Below, in pieces: positions 54,735-64,000 of a DNA stretch of 64,000 nucleotides (position 1 is the stretch's first letter; each line of letters opens with the position of its first letter). The position numbers were made by a program, and so were the translations under genes. Where the stretch lies: NCBI RefSeq assembly GCF_003255815.1, contig NC_037669.1, forward strand, positions 119,400,021 to 119,464,020, given 5' to 3'. This DNA comes from Theropithecus gelada (lineage: Eukaryota > Chordata > Mammalia > Primates > Cercopithecidae). The notes under the pieces are model-generated. The model made no database searches and was not told where the DNA came from. It saw nothing but the letters and a program-made list of their open reading frames with translations.

Positions 54735-54791
54735 ATGGCGAGCGACTCCCCGGCTCGAAGCCTGGATGAAATAGATCTCTCGGCTCTGAGG
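54735..54791 (+). CDS. TNIK: TNIK, first coding exon (residues 1-19)
   Basis: The exon encodes MASDSPARSLDEIDLSALR, which is the N-terminus of TNIK (TRAF2- and NCK-interacting kinase). The paralogues MAP4K4 and MINK1 differ at several of these positions (MAP4K4 has N at 3 and K at 8). TNIK is a Ste20/GCK-family serine/threonine kinase that acts in Wnt/TCF4 transcription, actin control and neuronal signalling. These 19 residues precede the kinase domain, which continues in exons outside the window. The start has a strong context (G at -3, G at +4), and an in-frame TGA lies 26 codons upstream at 54657-54659. The exon ends in AGG with the donor gtgagc at 54792, in phase 0. The leader before it is GC-rich and begins probably near 54470. 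Confidence 0.95.
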
Positions 54792-57564
54792 GTGAGCAGG
54801 ACATGTTTTCTGGTTTCTTTCCAGTGGTTTGGGTCAGGGTGAATGGGCTCGGTGCGTGGACTGGGGGCTGGGGCTGGGGCTGGGGGACAGCAGCGGGAGA
54901 ATGCGTCGGGGAGGGAACCTGGATTCCCGTTTTGATTCGGGGTTGCTGAGGTGCTCCTGGCTGAGCCCCTACGGCAGGGGCTGTGCGGTACGTGTCTTCC
55001 TTTGGCCGTGGCCGAGGCTCTCCCGAGGGCTCGTGGAGCTCGTGGAGCTTATGCTTTCATCTTATACCGGTGTAAGAGCAGTAAAATGAAAGGTGTGTGT
55101 GTGTGTGTACGTGTGTACACGCCCCGGGCAGTTGTCTGGTGCCAAGGAGCGAGACCCAACTGTCCCTTCTGCAAAAAGAATGCCAGCGTGAATAAAGGCA
55201 CTGGCTCCTCACGTTTTCCAGCTACCTGCAAGATGACATTGTGAGGCTGACTGTCCCCGCGAAGCCGAACCTGCCGCTCCAAGGGGGCAGTTATTGCTAT
55301 GCTGGTCTTGTAGATGGCAACTGCCTCCCCCTCCCCCTTTTCTGCCTCCCGCACCCGGGCGCCCTCTCAGCGCTCCCTTAAATGCCAGTCTGCCACTCAC
55401 CTTTATTTATGGCTTTAACTCAGCCCTGCCTGTGCTTTCTGACTTTGTGGCTGTAACGTTTCAGTTTTATGGCTGAACTTAAGCAGGTGAAAGGGATGTG
55501 TTTTCTGCTTTTCCTCAATCAGACCGGAACTCCCTGGAGTGTGTGCGAGTGTGTGTGTGTGTGTGTGTATGTGTGTTTTCCCCGTGTCTGTGGCCGGTCC
55601 TTTGTAGAGCACCTCCCTCCCCCCAGCCCCACTGGTTTGCGTTTACCTTCACGTGAATTACCTCAGACGCCGTTTCATTGTATTGACTAAGACATCACTG
55701 ATACAGAATCCATTTTGCTGTTGTTTTGAGATCAGAATACCAGGAATCCCAGTGCTGCCTTGACGCTTCCCCACCCCCAACTCCCGATCCCAACACACTC
55801 CTTCGGGGAAGGGGGCAGAGCTTTCTTGTCATTTTAATTAGATGCTGCCTGCTGGGAAGGGGTGAGGGGTGGGGATGGTGGCAGCAGCGGGTGTCTGAGA
55901 AGGATTGGACACCAATTTAAGGACTGCTTCTTCCTCTCCCGAACCAAAAATAAAATTTAAAAAATAGCGAGTGCATGTACTTGATGTATGGAGGGTGGAT
56001 GAGAAGGAATTGATGGTGGCTTTCTACAGGGAGACACCAGGATGGATGAAGTATGGAAGTTCACACGCCCTCCTGAGGAATACATTGTTAGATTGATGCT
56101 GAATCTTGGGGCCATTTACCTGGATTCCTAATACTTCTGACATTGCCTCTTTCTGTACTATTATATTAAAGTGCTACCTTTGTGATCAAAGTGGTACTTT
56201 CTCTTTGGTCTCCTTAATTAAACCTTTTCCTCCACATCTCTTTTAATAACGCTTTCTCTCTTCGTCTTAATCTGTTGGGCCAAGAGGTGAGGCTTCAGCA
56301 AGGCAGGTAAGGAGTTGAGAAGAAACAGAGATGCCGTTTGAAATGGGCTGTTCTGATAGTTGGGCAGCCGAAGCTCCTTCATGCATTATTACAGGAAGCT
56401 GTCTATTTCCCTGGAGTGGAAATGCCACATCAAGAACCGGCTGCCCCCTGCGCAGCGGGGTGGGGTTGGTAACAGGGTGGGTGCATTGGCCAGGTCTGTG
56501 GCTTCCTGCTTTACCGACTGTGTGTGTTCATTTGCCCTACTTTCTGCGCTGGGAGTTGCTGCCGGCGGGTTAATCAGGTGGATGGATGGCCCAGACTGGG
56601 GGTGGGGTGCTGCGAGTCGGTCGGGGGTCGGGGTGGCGGAGGCGGGGGGCAGTGGCAAAGGGGGAAAGGTTCTGAACAATGTGCAGGGTTTGCGGTGATT
56701 TCCCTGGGCCGGAATCTCCACCTTGCTCCTCTACTGGAAAGCAGTCTGATGCGATTTTTAAGTTGGGCCCGGACTTGTCCCTTGTGGGCTTTTTCCTCGG
56801 GAAGGTTTTCTGAGATACCAAGCACAGAGCCTGCAGGCAGGAGAGCAACCGCTGAGGGCCACCGGGCGGATGACTGCGGATCACACTTGGGGTGTGCATT
56901 CTTGTGATCTGTATTTTGAAAACATATCTTTGCACAATGCACTGAAATTGCTCTTTGTGGCCTGGGCTATCAGCTTAGGGCTCTGCTGCTGTTTTTCTGC
57001 CTGCTGGGAGGTGTGGAAACAGAGAGGGCAACAGCTAGCTTGGGGACCAGGAACTGCTGGTTAGAAGACTTAGATGCAGATGCAGATACAGATGTGGAGA
57101 CAGTTGCAGATGTGGGGCCAGGGTCTTTGACCAGTCTTGTGGGTGAGGTGTGCCTGCTGGAGTGGGTCCAAAGGCCACATAGGTAATCTCCACAAATCAG
57201 AGGGCAGATCATCTCCACCTTCCCACATTTGGAGAGGTGGCCTCATCTAGATGAGATGTCTCATTTATTCCTAAGCCCTTGGTAAAGCCTGCCTGCTGAG
57301 CCCCTCCTGGGGAATGCCTGACCCCTGAAATGCAGCCAAGGTCAGTGGCTTCCGGGAGAATTTGCTGCAGACTTACCAGTCCCTTGCTGTTTCGGTGGCT
57401 CTTTAATGTACACAGTCAATGCTCTTTTTGTAAACCCTGGGCTCAATGCATTAAAAGCAGATCCTGTCTGGAGAGGCCTTTATCCTTCTCACTTTGGGGG
57501 CTTATTGTTCTCAGCCAGTGATCCCAGACTGGACCCAGTCTAAATTTTCCCCAAATAGCAACAA

Positions 57565-57628
57565 TGCATAATTTAAACCAGAGCAACCAATGACAGCACT
57601 GATCATTTAAATTATGCAAGATTTGCAT
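57565..57628. promoter_or_regulatory. Perfect 13-bp inverted repeat with adjacent octamer motif
   Basis: tgcataatttaaa (57565-57577) and its reverse complement tttaaattatgca (57606-57618) face each other across 28 bp. The POU-type octamer atttgcat follows at 57621-57628. It could be a homeodomain/POU binding cluster in intron 1. Function is inferred only from motif. Confidence 0.4.
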
Positions 57629-57759
57629 GGTTTAAAAGTGAGTGAAGCAGGATCTTCTTTGATTGGAAAATAGGTAATTTGAATCCAGTTTTAGCCCTGA
57701 TTTTTAGAGCTCACCGAGGTAAACTAAATCTTGAGGGATGGGCTGGAATTGTTTTACAG

Positions 57760-57955
57760 ATTTAGAGCTGGAAAGAGAATTGTAGAACACTCAGCCACTC
57801 CTTTCATTGAACACTTGGGAAACTGAAGCCCAGAGGCGTGAAGTAAGTTGTTCAAGGTCACACAGTAACAATGGGAGGGGACAGCAGGAACGTGGTTTGA
57901 GCAAATAATCTAGATTTCCTGACTCCTCATTCAGTGCTCTTTTCTCTAAGTCACA
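57760..57955 (-). repeat. MIR SINE, antisense
   Basis: 'cacttgggaaactgaagccc', 'gttcaaggtcacacagtaac' and 'tcctgactcctcattcagtg'. Confidence 0.75.
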
Positions 57956-58739
57956 CTTTCTGTGGCTGAATCAGAAATCAATAATACATTTTCTGCCTGA
58001 GTACAAAAGAATAGCAGAAAGGAATAATTTCACCAGGGTCAGGGAATTTTATTTATTGAGAATGGTGAAACTACTTCATGCAAGTAAGTTTGTGATACGT
58101 GAAACCATGGAGCTTTAGGCTACCTTTGGAATTCATCTTGTCCAGCCCTGGTTCAGTGCCTACTCTGAGGGCAAACGACTGTCTGAAATCACCTAGGACA
58201 CATGGTTGTCCTGCACAGGTAACCTCTCTGAATAACCTGTGTCCATCAGAGCACGTCCTAAGGGGTCAGTATAGACATACACATTATTCAGATATCTCCG
58301 CATGTGACGTTTATAAAGTTCTGTATATGTTTTGTATTATCTATGTGGATACATATATTATGTGTAGTATTATGGATATAAACTGTATCCATGTGGGTGT
58401 ATGAAAATGTGCATATACATACATAGGCTATAGCAAACAATTTACTCATTCAAACCTGGGGCTTGAGTCATTCTTGCTTCAGGACATCTCAATATTAAAA
58501 GAGATGAAACTTGCCACCAGTGTGCTTTATTACATATGAGGTGAGCTCAGCCCAGAAAGCTTTTTGGAGATTAGCATATTTCTGGACCTAAGCACCTTGG
58601 CTGTCCTTAACTTGGCCCACAGGGTAAGGCATTCAAGGCCAGGAGTTGGCTGCTGCTGACCTCATACTCTTAGCTTCTGCCAGGACTCACATACACTTTT
58701 GTATTTGAACAAAATTAGATGACCTATGCTTGTCTTTCC

Positions 58740-58990
58740 CCTTACCCCTCACTCCCTAGCCATTCCTTTCTCCATTGAAACCCAGATTTAAGAATTGACC
58801 TCATCTGAAAGCCTTGCTTATATCCCTTTGCTACATGTTTCATGCTCATGTTTTACTTGGTGTGTGATTTCCTTTCTGCTGCTTTACTAAACCGTGGATT
58901 TCTTGAGGACAGAGGCTAGGTCTTGTTCATCTTTGGAGCCATAGTCTCCATTAGTTGGATGAATGAGTACATGAATGCATGCATGAATGA
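58740..58990 (+). repeat. L2 LINE 3' end
   Basis: 'aaaccgtggatttcttgagg', 'acagaggctaggtcttgttc' and a final GAATGAATG-rich tail. Confidence 0.65.
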
Positions 58991-59019
58991 ATGGAGTGGA
59001 ATGAACCCTGTCTCCCCAG

Positions 59020-59095
59020 TTCTATCTCCACCTCTTACTCATTCTGTGACTTTGGGTAGGTCATGTAACCATAGTTAATAAGAATGATCACAACT
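59020..59095 (+). repeat. MIR SINE fragment
   Basis: 'ctatctccacctcttactca', 'ttctgtgactttgggtaggt' and 'catgtaacc'. Confidence 0.55.
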
Positions 59096-59249
59096 GTTTG
59101 CCTTTCTCACACACTGTGTTTAAGGCAATGCTTTAAAAACCATACAGCACTATACAAATATGCTATCCCATGGTTAAGTAGAATTTAGTGGGAAAATTGA
59201 GCCCATCAACATTCGATTGCAATGATTTTATCTAATAGAAAATGATCCT

Positions 59250-59540
59250 GGCTGGGCACAGTGGCTCACACCTGTAATCCTAGCACTTTGGGAGGCCAAA
59301 GTGGGAGGATTGCTTGAAACCAGGAGTTTCAGATCATCGTGGGCAATGTAGGGAGACTCCATCTCTGGGAGAAAAAAAAAAAAAGCCAGTATGGTGGGGT
59401 GTGCCTGTGGTCCCAGCTAATTGGGAGACTGAGGTGGGAAGATAGTTTGAGCTTGAGAAGTCAAGACTGTGATTGTGTCACAGCACTCCAGCCTCAGTGA
59501 CAGGGTGACATCTTGTTAAAAAAAAAAAAAAAAAAAGAAG
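59250..59540 (+). repeat. AluJ element in TNIK intron 1
   Basis: Sense Alu ('ggctgggcacagtggctcac' to 'gacatcttgtt' plus A tail), the only Alu in this part of the intron. Confidence 0.93.
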
Positions 59541-60989
59541 ACTAAGAAAAGAAGGAAAATAATCCTGAGAAAAAGATATCAGAAGGTTCCGACTGTTTTT
59601 AATAGCACCTCAACAGACCTTAGCTGCCTTTTTCCTTTTGTGTGCCAATATGACCTTATATGTTTCTCTGATGGCCTGAATTGAGCTTTGCCCCCCAAGT
59701 ATTAGCATTCATTAAATATGAGGTAAGCACAGTCCCGAAGCTTTTTGGAGATTAATGTATTTCGAAACCAGTATCAATTATCAGCATTGTTCATGAAAAC
59801 CTTTTTTAAACATTTTCTTTTTTAAAAAAACTTTTTTTAAAAAACTTTTTTCTCCTCTTTATATGTTACTGATTATTGAAATGCAAACACATTGATTATG
59901 CCTGTGCCTTCCCAAAGTTTTATTTTTTCCCTTGGGAGGTAGAGTGGACACCTAAGATGATACACTAATGGCCCAGTATTTAAAACTTTCTGGTGAGAGG
60001 TTCTCATGGGGCTCAAATAAATCTCGAAATATTATTAATTCATTACTCCAGAGCACTTAATTAAATTTGGTCTAAAATGAGATTTTAGTAAAGTTGCATG
60101 AATTAATAACAGTATCTCAAAATGATAACAGCATGGCAGTCTTTTCATTAATATTATTTATGTTTATCAGAGATACTAAACAGGTGTTTTCTTTGCAATG
60201 GCGTTGCCTCATAAAAAGTAGGGTGTGCTGGTAGCTATCAGAACATCAGATAAATATGCACAGTCATTTTCATTATTCATTATTAACTGGAGTAATCTTT
60301 AGTGCAGAAGCCAGTGTAAGTCATGGTTTGCTGTTTGCTTCAGTATCTACTTAGGAGGTCATGGAATATTTTGTTGATGAGAGAGTACCCAGTACATTTC
60401 TTTCAGGAAATACCACTTTTTTCCCCCTTATCTGTAAAACTCTTTGATGTCTTATAATTTCGAGTCTTGCCTGTTGGGCCTTTCTTCTTTCTGTGTCCCT
60501 GCCCTGGAATTAATCTTCCGTGCCCTTCTTGTTTCGACGCCATTCCTTCTCTCAGTGATAGTGGTTCTAAAGTCCACCCAGCCGGGCGCTCCTGTGATTG
60601 AATCATGGCCGCTATGCCCAGCTGAGCACAACCAGTCTCTGATTCCCTTCCTGATAGAATTTGGAGTAACTTGAGTCTGAAAGATGCTTTAATGTCAAAT
60701 TGATTCTTACATTTCTGTGGGGGAAGTAGCTCTCTGAGAACAGGGCCTAAACTGGTTTGTTAGCAGTGTGCCGAGAATTCTAAGAAAATCTTAATGATAT
60801 TTTTTTGAATGAAATGTTATTCTGCACATATAAATATAAGGTCTCTAGTGGAGAGAGAGGGAGGACTTAAGTAGAAAATGTTGGATGAATTCCGCTTGTG
60901 ATTCCTTCCAGTCTGGTTGGAAGCTTATTTCCCTTTAGCGAAACATGATTCTATCCACTTCTTTTTCATGTCCTGGTTGTCTCACGGGG

Positions 60990-61695
60990 GTGCCCTCAAC
61001 TTCTCAAAACGCATTTTATTTATTCCACCCCAACTTAAAATTCTTTCCTTAATGTTTATCATATGGGTCCCCTTGTCTCCACTGTTCCCTGCAAGTGCCG
61101 TAGGTACCGTCCCCTGGGCAACACCCGCGACAGGACCCCCCTCCTCCTGTGTCTCTACTACCAGCCTTCTTCTGACTGGTCTCTCCTACACTGTAGCCAC
61201 GTGAGTCTTCCTAACGCACAGTTTCAATCTGGTTGTTTTTATTCAAGGCCTTCTCTGACTCCTTAGTCGACAGAATAAAAACTAAACTCTTCAGCATGTT
61301 AAGACCAGCAGCAGTTCAGAGCGGCCTCCCACAGAGCTCTGCAGTTTTGACGACCACCCCGCCATTGCGGTAGGGAACAACTTCATTCCCGCTGGATGCT
61401 CTGTAGGGGGCGCTCTTAGTCTCGTTTCTGTACCTACTGCCCCAACACGAAACATTCACAGACCACCTTTTCCACGAAATTGTCTGATTTCTCTCAGAGG
61501 TTGTCCCTCCCATTCATAGACTGTCTCAGAACTGACCTCACACCTCTTCCATAACACTCAGAACTTTCTGTCTTGGATTATATTCACCACTAGACAATTC
61601 CTTCTTGAAGGCAACGTTTGATTTTCTTAGGGATCCTCGCCAGTTTTCTTTACACAGCAGGCGTTCGTTCAACAAATAAATTTTGAATTAACAAA
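60990..61695 (+). repeat. L2 LINE
   Basis: 'gaccccctcctcctgtg'-type text, then 'aaggccttctctgactcctt', 'gaccacctttt' and 'ttcttgaaggcaacgtttga', ending 'gttcgttcaacaaataaa' in L2 order. Confidence 0.6.
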
Positions 61696-61800
61696 ATATA
61701 TAATGTGCAACCCTTTTAGAAGGGCTGGAGGTGGTGCTATGTAGAAAGAGTATAGAAACCTCAGAAAGGTGGGGCCTGTGCTGAAATCGTGCTGACCATA

Positions 61801-61931
61801 GCACAATTTCAGGGATCATGAATTATCTTATAGTCTATGTTGCATGACTCCTGGGGACACCTTTTATGTAGAGTACAATTGCAGTGGATGCTAATTACAT
61901 TGAGTACAATTCCAGGGGCACCAATTATGAG
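61801..61931 (+). repeat. Three diverged copies of a ~28-bp motif
   Basis: Copies at 61801-61826, 61871-61898 and 61902-61931 share the pattern g(a)gtacaatt-cag-gg-aattat. The last two are spaced by 31 bp. Confidence 0.55.
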
Positions 61932-62059
61932 AAATACTATGTCTGGTCCTGGGTAGGTATTCCTATTTCTAGAATTTTTCTGCCAAAGAAAATGTTCTGT
62001 CCATTGTCGTCGTCTTCTAAGTTTTGAGAGATTTAAAATACCGCAGGTTAGAATTGCAA

Positions 62060-62100
62060 GGGGTGTGTGTGTGTCTGTGTGTGTGTGTGTGTGTGTGTGT
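62060..62100. repeat. (GT)n microsatellite
   Basis: About 18 GT units with one CT interruption. Confidence 0.97.
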
Positions 62101-62294
62101 TAGGAGTGTGTTTCAATTATTTTAACAATCTGATAATGTTTACGACTACTATTTTGATTAAACAGTAATAGATGGGTGGGAAAGGGTGTGCTTCTAGGGT
62201 GGCCCACTGGAAGACAATGTTGAGTTTTTGTCTTGACAGAGCTGGCGGTGAGTGGGTAGAGAGAGTTTGGGAGATGGTGAGGTTTAATGAGGCA

Positions 62295-62400
62295 CACAGC
62301 TGGGAGTTAGAGCCCAGCATCATAAAGCTGGCTCTGACACCTTACCCTCTAAGCTTCAGTTTTGTCACATGTAAGATGAGTGGTTTCGACTAAAATTGCT
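62295..62400 (+). repeat. MIR SINE fragment
   Basis: 'gggagttagagcccagcatc', 'taagcttcagttttgtcaca' and 'tgtaagatgagtgg'. Confidence 0.6.
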
Positions 62401-62974
62401 GGAAGTCACCTCCAGCAATTTCTATTGCTGGGATGCATATTCCTGGCATATGTAAGGGAACCAGAGGCAGGACTGAGGGCATTTAAATAGCTATGGATTC
62501 TTACTCTACCTGTTGGGGATACCAAGAGATTGGAAACTATGGACCTCAATGAGCTGGGAGTTGCCACTGAAAGTAATACCCCTTTCTAATTTTTAAATGA
62601 GCTATTTTTTTCCAACCTCGAGATTCTGATTTATAATTTAAAGTGTTGTTCTAGTTTTTGAAGACCGAGTGATAGGATGAAGGCCCAACTGTGACTTCTG
62701 CTGGGTACTCCCTTACAGTGTTGCTGCTGGATACCCAGGTTTAGACTCTGAAATAACCCTAGATTTTCAAGTGCTGTCTCTCTAGTTAGTGAAATTAGAA
62801 CCTTGGCAGTATGGATTAAGTAGGAAATTTGTAGACTTTAACAATACATTGCATATATTACAAACATTTGTTTGGTTAGTGTATTAGAAAGTACAAATTT
62901 GGGTGCAGGGTGAACTCAGATCCAGTGTTCTGTGATTCTGTGAAATGTGATTAACTGTGGGGAAGAAATGTACA

Positions 62975-63140
62975 TGGTATCCAGCATTCATTCATTCATT
63001 TGTTCGTGTATATGCTCATTCAGTACCTGATGATTGGGTGCTACTAGTTGCTGGGGCTGAGCTGAAGACAACACTGGCATGGTTTCTACACCCATGGCTG
63101 GATGGAGAAGAGAGTCTGCACTTGTCTTTCACTACACTCT
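62975..63140 (+). repeat. L2/L3-type fragment
   Basis: 'cagcattcattcattcattt' and 'gattgggtgctactagttgc' with 'tggggctgagctgaagac'. Confidence 0.45.
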
Positions 63141-63264
63141 AGCCACACTGATTTTTTCTGTTTTGTGAACATGCCAAACTCATTCTTGTAGTTCTCCATG
63201 CCAGAAATTTCACATGGAGGGCTCCATCTTATTATTTAGGTCTAAGGTCAGATGTGGTCTGTAT

Positions 63265-63800
63265 TACTACTTATGTATCTGCATAACAGACTACCCTCAA
63301 GCTTAGTGGCTTAAACAACAACGACCATTTATTATCTCTCGCAGTTTCTGTGGGCCAGGGATTCAGAAGTGGCTTCCCTGGGTGGTTTTAGCATGAGGTA
63401 TGTCCTGAAGTTGCAGGAAGATTTTGGCAAGGTGAATTATCTTCTGAAGGCTTGACTGGAGCTGGAGGATCTCTTTCCAAGATGATTTACTTATGTGGTG
63501 CTGGATGTTGGCAGGAGGCCTTAGTTCCTCCCCACGTAGGTGGCTCCATTGGTTGCTTGAGCATCCTCATAACATGGTGCCCACTTTTACCAGACAGAGT
63601 AATCCTTGCTGCAGTACCTCTGCTGACTTGGCTACCCAAGTCAGCCCTATTCATTTTGAAGGGGACTACACAAGAATATTAACTAACACCAGAAGGCAGA
63701 AGTCACTGAGGGTCCTCTTCGAGGTTCCTTACTATGCAGAGAGGTTTTCTTTGCAATATATCTCTAAAGTAACACTCCCTCCCACCCTGAAACTGTCCAG
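63265..63800 (-). repeat. Old MLT1 (MLT1J-like) LTR
   Basis: 'gcataacagactaccctcaa', 'tttctgtgggccagggattc', 'ctgaaggcttgactggagct' and 'gaaggggactacacaagaat'. Same family as 48530-49200. Confidence 0.65.
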
Positions 63801-63849
63801 TTCAGTGCTTTATTGTCTTTAAGGCACTTGTGACTATCTGAATTATTAA

Positions 63850-63990
63850 AAAAATCTGGCTGTCCCAACTGGAGCCTGATAAGTTTTGTGAGAATAGGGA
63901 TCTTGCCTGCATGTTTAGCACCACATTCCTGGTGCTTTGAACTGTGTCTGGCACATGATAAATATTGATTGAATAAATATCAATTGTATT
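63850..63990 (+). repeat. L2 LINE 3' end
   Basis: 'gtgagaatagggatcttgcc', 'gtgtctggcacatgataaat' and a final 'gattgaataaat'. Confidence 0.65.
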
Positions 63991-64000
63991 AATGAAATTA

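Larger units (their letters stand above)
53550..55060 (+). promoter_or_regulatory. TNIK: CpG island and promoter of TNIK
   Basis: GC content and CpG density rise sharply here, in contrast to the AT-rich flanks. Visible elements are a GC box (ccccgccccctt near 54290), a CCAAT box (54400-54404), a TATA-like atttaaat (54443-54450) and a GC-rich gtgggcggggg near 54599. Spacing suggests a start site at roughly 54470-54480, but CpG-island promoters usually have several. No coding exon of a divergent gene is recognised on the minus strand. Confidence 0.75.
54792..64000 (+). other. TNIK: TNIK intron 1 (5' part)
   Basis: Runs from the GT donor to the right edge with no further TNIK exon recognised; the second exon should start with codons for DPAGIFEL, which I do not find. 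The intron contains GT repeats (55092-55110, 55544-55580), a GATGCA-type hexamer run (57072-57118), MIR, L2, MLT1 and one Alu. Open frames within the first 2 kb are GC-rich chance frames. Confidence 0.85.

Noticed and set aside
54792..64000. Further TNIK exons or a novel gene system right of exon 1
   Set aside because: No segment encodes the expected continuation of the kinase N-terminus, and the remainder is intron with old repeats.
1..64000. CRISPR arrays, bacterial operons, phage, tRNA or rRNA genes
   Set aside because: No regularly spaced repeats, cloverleaf-forming segments, rRNA blocks or dense coding were seen. The repeat content is wholly mammalian.

Overview
The window is primate nuclear DNA in the low-gene-density style of a vertebrate autosome: about thirty Alu copies, fragments of L1, L2 and MIR, MaLR LTRs, small DNA transposons, microsatellites, and only one stretch of real coding sequence. 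Alus occur from the old J type to young Y types. The Alu at about 40357-40635 (minus strand) carries a group of changes (ccggatctca, gccacctcg, cgcccgtctcgg, aggcttgagcc) that I know from the AluYR subfamilies of Old World monkeys and not from human AluY. The best guess is therefore a cercopithecid monkey such as a macaque, baboon or relative. This rests on recall and was not checked against a database.

The one protein-coding gene is TNIK, a Ste20/GCK-family kinase. Its first coding exon (ATG at 54735, splice donor after 54791) lies in a CpG island of about 1.5 kb (53550-55060). Transcription runs left to right, and everything from 54792 to the right edge is the start of a long first intron with no further coding exon that I can recognise. 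Everything left of about 53.5 kb is intergenic.

1-12.4 kb: L1, L2, MIR, MLT1 and Alu repeats, then a full-length minus-strand processed pseudogene of TMEM183 (10638-12357) with a 16-bp target-site duplication, an A-rich tail, four in-frame nonsense codons and no frameshift. 12.4-31 kb: a U6 snRNA retrocopy with its own target-site duplication (12954-13060), then repeats including an L2 split by MER5A and an MST/THE1-type LTR inside a DNA transposon. 31-36.5 kb: an L1 that contains an exact 124-bp copy of sequence 698 bp upstream, and an Alu with a probable 3' transduction (36150-36481). 37-39.8 kb: one minus-strand L1 broken by Alus and by about 700 bp of extremely AT-rich sequence with a palindrome and a duplicated L1 piece. 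40-52 kb: more Alus, L1 and four or five MaLR LTRs. 52-55 kb: non-repetitive upstream sequence and the TNIK promoter. 55-64 kb: TNIK intron 1 with L2, MIR, MLT1 and one Alu.

There is no operon, CRISPR array, phage or other multi-gene system here. The noteworthy observations are structural: a templated-looking duplication, retroposition events with readable target-site duplications, a cruciform-prone AT block, and possible regulatory details at TNIK.
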